A stretch of DNA of 64,000 nucleotides. Source: Bacteroidales bacterium (GTDB lineage: Bacteria > Bacteroidota > Bacteroidia > Bacteroidales > VadinHA17). The stretch spans positions 1,240,001-1,304,000 of the forward strand of contig JADJLX010000005.1 of assembly GCA_016709865.1 (NCBI GenBank), written 5' to 3'. The translations under genes and the position numbers were made by a program. Each line of letters starts with the position of its first letter. Position 1 is the first letter of the stretch. The notes under the pieces were generated by a model that had not been told where the DNA came from, did no database searches, and was given only the letters and a program-made list of their open reading frames with translations. Shown piece by piece: positions 60,620 through 64,000 of this stretch.

Positions 60620-60782
60620 TTTTTCCTCTGTGTCTCTCTGTGTAATAACCTTTTGCCCCCCTGCCCATCGTTCCTATGTTGTTTTGCCCCCCTGCCCCAC
60701 TAAAGGGGGGTTAATCTCTGAAAATAATTGAATATCTACAATATGTGCAGGTTTTAGCCCCCCTTTAGGGGGGTTGGGGGGC
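60620..60782. repeat. ctctgtgt and ccccctttaggggggtt repeats between hutI and ftcD
   Basis: CCTCTGTGTCTCTCTGTG (60627-60644) is followed by CCCCCCTGCCC words, CCACTAAAGGGGGGTTAATC, and AGCCCCCCTTTAGGGGGGTT just before the hutI stop codon at 60754. The G/C-run part is the same type as 39024-39092. Confidence 0.72.
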
Positions 60783-62037
60783 AGATCTTCCCTCTCAATA
60801 TGACCGTTTCTATAAGATCACTTCCGAAAGCATAAGGCATAAAACCAAAGGATGGTATCTCTTTAGTAATAAACACATTGGCAACCTTTCCCCTTGCTAT
60901 GGAACCATGGGTATCAGAGATCCCCATGGCATAGGCTGAATTTATTGTAACAGCATTTATCACTTCTTCAGGAAGCATCTTCAGTTTAATACATCCCAGC
61001 GACATAACAAGCTTCATATTACCTGAAGGTGAGGAACCTGGATTATAGTCAGAAGCCAAGGCGACCGGAAGTCCAGCAGTAATCATCTTACGAACTGGAG
61101 GATCGGGCAAACCCAGGAAAAAAGCTGATCCCGGAAGAAGGGTAGGCATAGTGTCAGATCCGAGAAGAGCATTTATCTCGTCATCTCCAGTGCATTCCAG
61201 ATGGTCAACCGAAAGTGCATTATACTTAACACCTGTTTGGACTCCCCCTGAAAAACCAAGTTCATTGGCATGGAGTTTTGGTATAAGACCATATTTCATT
61301 CCGGCCATTAAGATCCTCTCGGTCTCCTCAACAGTAAAGAATCCTTTATCGCAAAAGACATCAATATATTCAGCAAGTTCTTCCGATGCAACAACAGGAA
61401 TCATTTCATTGATTATCAGGCTTATGTAATCCTCCCTCCGATTTTTATAATCAGCAGGAATGGCATGTGCACCTAAAAAAGTTGACTTAACTTCCAAAGG
61501 TGAATTGTTTTTAATTCTCCTTATAACGCGCAGCATCTTAAGTTCATCTTCAGGATTAAGACCATATCCGCTCTTAATTTCAATTGCACCTGTACCCTTA
61601 CCGATAACTTCATTTACCCTAACCATCGATTGATTATACAGCTCATCCTCAGATGTTTCATGAAGTCTCTTTGCAGAATTCAGGATGCCACCTCCCCTTC
61701 TGGCAATCTCTTCGTACGACAGTCCTTTGATTTTGTCGGTAAACTCAGCCTCACGGCTTCCGGCAAAAACTATATGTGTATGTGAATCGCAGAATGACGG
61801 AAAAACGAACCTTCCCGAAGCATCAAGAGTTTCAGTAACTGTACTCTCAATCTTTTGCATGCTTGATTTGAGATCTGACATCTTACCGAAATCACTTATC
61901 AAACCGTTTTTCAGGTACAGCCAGCTATCTGTAATAGTATTTATTTCAGACATTTCAGTTCCGCTAACCTTCTGTTTCGCAACAGTCTCTGTCTGGACAA
62001 GGCCTTTAATATTAATTATAAGCAGATCAGTAAGCAT
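60754..62037 (-). CDS. hutI: Imidazolonepropionase
   Basis: A 427-residue amidohydrolase that opens imidazolone propionate to formiminoglutamate, the substrate of the adjacent ftcD. The metal site HTHIVFAGSREAEF (near residue 87), ARRGGGILNSAKRLHE near 112, IEIKSGYGL near 155, FLGAHAIPADYK near 190, HANELGFSGGVQ near 263, and ALASDYNPGSSP near 335 match HutI. The last residues CPPTPLKGG are read from the repeat. The upstream promoter is not clear; there is no good match in 62038-62138. Confidence 0.94.
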   Translation of the reverse strand: MLTDLLIINIKGLVQTETVAKQKVSGTEMSEINTITDSWLYLKNGLISDFGKMSDLKSSMQKIESTVTETLDASGRFVFPSFCDSHTHIVFAGSREAEFTDKIKGLSYEEIARRGGGILNSAKRLHETSEDELYNQSMVRVNEVIGKGTGAIEIKSGYGLNPEDELKMLRVIRRIKNNSPLEVKSTFLGAHAIPADYKNRREDYISLIINEMIPVVASEELAEYIDVFCDKGFFTVEETERILMAGMKYGLIPKLHANELGFSGGVQTGVKYNALSVDHLECTGDDEINALLGSDTMPTLLPGSAFFLGLPDPPVRKMITAGLPVALASDYNPGSSPSGNMKLVMSLGCIKLKMLPEEVINAVTINSAYAMGISDTHGSIARGKVANVFITKEIPSFGFMPYAFGSDLIETVILRGKICPPTPLKGG

Positions 62038-62105
62038 TTAGTAGTATAATTGGGCTTCTAAGGTAGCAAATATTAAAAAAAGAGATTGTTATTTCCATTT
62101 TTCTT

Positions 62106-62113
62106 TATCTTTA
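62106..62113 (+). promoter_or_regulatory. Probable -7 element of the Omp85-like gene
   Basis: TATCTTTA differs in one base from TAnnTTTG and lies 26 nt before ATG 62139 and 77 nt before ATG 62190. Confidence 0.35.
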
Positions 62114-62138
62114 ACGCTATGAACCAAAACCTTAATTT

Positions 62139-63587
62139 ATGAACCGAGCATGTCTTACAGAAAGTACAAACTTGCATGAAAACAATGACATGCGAGCTCT
62201 ATCCGACCTCTTAAAATCAAATTATTTACGGATAAAAAAGACCTTTTCAGTTTTGATTATTTCAATGCTGGTACTCTCATTATCTGCGCAGGAGAAGAAG
62301 GTGAAGACCGGATGGAAATTCGATGGCGGACTCCCTGCAGTTACATTTGACTCCGATCTGGGCTTCCAGTATGGAGCTCTGGTTGAGTTTTCAAACTGGG
62401 GCGACGGAAGTAAATTTCCCGAGTGGATTGATCATACTTATACCGAGATCTCACGCTTCACGAAGGGAAGCGGTATTTACAGGTTTATGTATGAGTCAAA
62501 GCACCTGATCCCCGGAGTGGAATTAGTTAGTGACCTCAGCTATCTACCTGATAAGGCAAATAACTTTTTCGGATTTAACGGATATGAATCTGTTTATAAT
62601 AAGAACTGGATGGATGATGAAGTAACCGATGGATCCTACAGATCAAGGATGTTTTATCGTCTTGAGCGAAACCAGTTCAGGTTCAAAAATGATTTCTCGG
62701 GAAAACTATCAGGGGAACACATCAGATGGAGTGCCGGTTTTGCTTTCCAGAATTTTACGGTCAATTCGGTTGATATAGAAAAACTTAATAAAGGTAAAGA
62801 TGCAGCAAAGCAGCTACCTTCAGTAGAAACAATGCCGGGTCTTTATGAGAGATACCGCGATCTTGGACTTATCTCAGCAAATGAAGCTGATGGTGGCTGG
62901 GTAAATACTCTGAAGGCAGGTGTTATCTGGGACAGCCGCGACAACAGGCCGAACCCAATGAAAGGGATCTGGTCAGAAATCGGAATTGAAGCAGCACCTT
63001 CATTTATGGGAAATGACTGGGGCTTCTCTAAAATGTTTATAACTCATCGTCAGTACTTTACATTAATTGAGAACGATCTCTCACTTGTTTACCGTTTAGG
63101 ATATCAGGCTACTATTTCAGGAAATGCACCTTTCTTTTATCAAACACAGGTAATAACATCAAGGCTTACCGGTGCCACCAATGAAGGTCTTGGAGGATCA
63201 AGTACATTAAGGGGAGTTCAGAGAAACAGAGTAGTTGGTGATGCTTTTTTCCTTGGAAATGTTGAATTGAGGTGGAAACCATTTTACTTTACCCTGTTTA
63301 AGCAGGACTGTTACCTGGGACTTGATCTGTTCTATGATTTCGGAAGGGTTACAAAGAATATCAAATTGCCGGACAATCTGGAAAATATCTTCGATACCTA
63401 TTATGAAGGGGCAGAAAATTTCAATGACTATTTCAAACCGGGAACAGAGAAATTTCATTCAGATGCAGGAGTAAGTATCATGCTGGCCATGCACCAGAAC
63501 TTCGTAATTGCGGTTGATATTGGAAAAGCATTAAATGAGCAGGATGGCAATATCGGATTCTCAATTGGATTGAATTACCTATTTTAA
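62139..63587 (+). CDS. BamA/TamA (Omp85) family outer-membrane protein without POTRA domains
   Basis: A 482-residue outer-membrane beta-barrel. A hydrophobic signal segment (FSVLIISMLVLSLSAQ) lies at about residues 38-53 from ATG 62139; ATG 62190 (residue 18) is a likelier start because it places it nearer the N-terminus. The barrel shows Omp85-type pieces: DSDLGFQYGALVEFSNW, KAGVIWDSRDNRPNPMKGIW (the strand and turn typical of the surface-antigen D15 domain), SSTLRGVQRNRVVGDAFFLG, and VEIRW-like LGNVELRWKPFYFTLF, ending in GLNYLF. No POTRA repeats are seen, so it is not BamA itself. The function is unknown; it may be an outer-membrane secretion or lipid pore. Confidence 0.82.
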   Translation: MNRACLTESTNLHENNDMRALSDLLKSNYLRIKKTFSVLIISMLVLSLSAQEKKVKTGWKFDGGLPAVTFDSDLGFQYGALVEFSNWGDGSKFPEWIDHTYTEISRFTKGSGIYRFMYESKHLIPGVELVSDLSYLPDKANNFFGFNGYESVYNKNWMDDEVTDGSYRSRMFYRLERNQFRFKNDFSGKLSGEHIRWSAGFAFQNFTVNSVDIEKLNKGKDAAKQLPSVETMPGLYERYRDLGLISANEADGGWVNTLKAGVIWDSRDNRPNPMKGIWSEIGIEAAPSFMGNDWGFSKMFITHRQYFTLIENDLSLVYRLGYQATISGNAPFFYQTQVITSRLTGATNEGLGGSSTLRGVQRNRVVGDAFFLGNVELRWKPFYFTLFKQDCYLGLDLFYDFGRVTKNIKLPDNLENIFDTYYEGAENFNDYFKPGTEKFHSDAGVSIMLAMHQNFVIAVDIGKALNEQDGNIGFSIGLNYLF

Positions 63588-63597
63588 ACAGAAGTAG

Positions 63598-63715
63598 AAA
63601 TCCATTAACCACAAAGAACACAAAGGATACTCAAAGCACACAAAGGAAAACGTTGTATTCTATTTCTTTGTGACCTTCGTTTATTTTCTTAGTGACCTTT
63701 GTGGTTAATGGATTT
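63598..63715. repeat. 19-bp inverted repeat flanking accacaaagaacacaaag-type words
   Basis: AAATCCATTAACCACAAAG (63598-63616) is repeated in exact reverse complement at 63697-63715. Between them are short-period words (ACAAAGGAT, CAAAGCACACAAAGG, CTTTGTGACCTTCG). It separates two convergent genes. Confidence 0.75.
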
Positions 63716-63728
63716 TGTTTTTCACGGA

Positions 63729-64000
63729 TTAAAAGCCTTTAAGGAAATACCCCAATCCCACACCAAGGTAGTTTCCGACAACATAGCCTATTATACCAAC
63801 AGTTATTCCGGTAATAATAACATCTTTGTTTTTAAGAGCACCTGCAACTACCGGAACAAATGGTGGTGAGAAAACAAAAGCTGTTGTGGTAATAAGAAAG
63901 TCATCTGCGTTTACCCTGAAGATCTTTGAAAGAATCAGGTGCAGAAACAATGATCCGAAATAAGCATAGGTAACATACGTAAACAGCCCCAGAAATCCTA
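63729..64000 (-). CDS. DUF819 family membrane protein, C-terminal part (cut by window edge)
   Basis: The reading frame stays open past the only apparent start (a TTG at 63950) to the window end, where it reads GFLGLFTYVTYAYFGSLFLH, so this is the C-terminal end of a longer minus-strand gene. The hydrophobic sequence with FSPPFVPVVAGALKNKDVII and GIIGYVVGNYLGVGLGYF fits the end of DUF819 (YjcL-like) integral membrane proteins of about 390 residues. The function of the family is unknown. Confidence 0.75.
   Translation of the reverse strand, partial: GFLGLFTYVTYAYFGSLFLHLILSKIFRVNADDFLITTTAFVFSPPFVPVVAGALKNKDVIITGITVGIIGYVVGNYLGVGLGYFLKGF

Noticed and set aside
1..64000. tRNA, rRNA, riboswitch and CRISPR genes
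   Set aside because: Both strands were read for these; none was recognised. Weak structured RNAs cannot be excluded without a covariance search.

Overview
The window looks like a chromosome segment of a strictly anaerobic member of the Bacteroidetes (Bacteroidales-like). The reasons are a SusC/SusD pair, Bacteroidetes-specific families (DUF3276, DUF5606, the long NusB), mostly absent Shine-Dalgarno sequences, and many promoters of the TTTG / TAnnTTTG type at the 18-20 nt spacing of the Bacteroidetes primary sigma factor. No rRNA, tRNA, CRISPR array or phage gene was seen.

Layout. 1-6.1 kb: an M14 carboxypeptidase cut by the window edge, an M28 lipoprotein peptidase, then an epimerase / CPBP membrane protein / short-chain dehydrogenase operon. 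6.3-14.9 kb: a ten-gene hydrogen operon. It encodes the electron-bifurcating type trimeric [FeFe]-hydrogenase HydABC, an HndB-like [2Fe-2S] protein, and a set of putative sensory/regulatory genes: a HydS-like divergent [FeFe]-hydrogenase, two DRTGG proteins, two HATPase proteins and a PHP protein. 14.9-21.8 kb, convergent: a five-gene operon encoding a membrane b-type cytochrome (frameshifted here), a membrane-anchored Fe-S/FAD oxidoreductase, a 20-heme and a 16-heme c-type cytochrome, and an outer-membrane beta-barrel. Together these look like an uncharacterised route for electrons across the cell envelope, and I regard this as the most interesting system in the window.

21.7-27.5 kb is a visibly AT-rich accessory island: mazEF with a 34-bp palindromic operator, a BlaI repressor with an M56 sensor protease fused to a FISUMP domain, and an OmpA-family gene flanked by two attC-like imperfect inverted repeats that suggest an integron-type gene cassette. 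27.5-44 kb is mostly housekeeping: YgiQ radical SAM, a TPR protein, an ECF sigma/anti-sigma-like pair, a LysM protein, PurC, PhoH, SAM hydrolase, MazG, SpeB, CoaE, YajC and NusB. 44-54 kb: DUF3276, catabolic ornithine carbamoyltransferase plus carbamate kinase separated by a MITE-like element, FtsK, LolA-like, a 7TM-HD phosphohydrolase without its sensor domain, and an NlpC/P60 peptidase. 54-64 kb: SusD/SusC, FtcD and HutI of histidine degradation, an Omp85-like protein, and a DUF819 protein cut by the right edge.

A theme of the whole window is the intergenic repeats: about a dozen loci carry short-period repeats with very different wording (ctctgtgtaactctgtgt, ggatttcggatttcg, gcaggggcagg-like, cccctaaaggggg, and others). 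Several overlap the 3' ends of coding regions and supply stop codons and short C-terminal tails (PhoH, SpeB, YgiQ, HutI).
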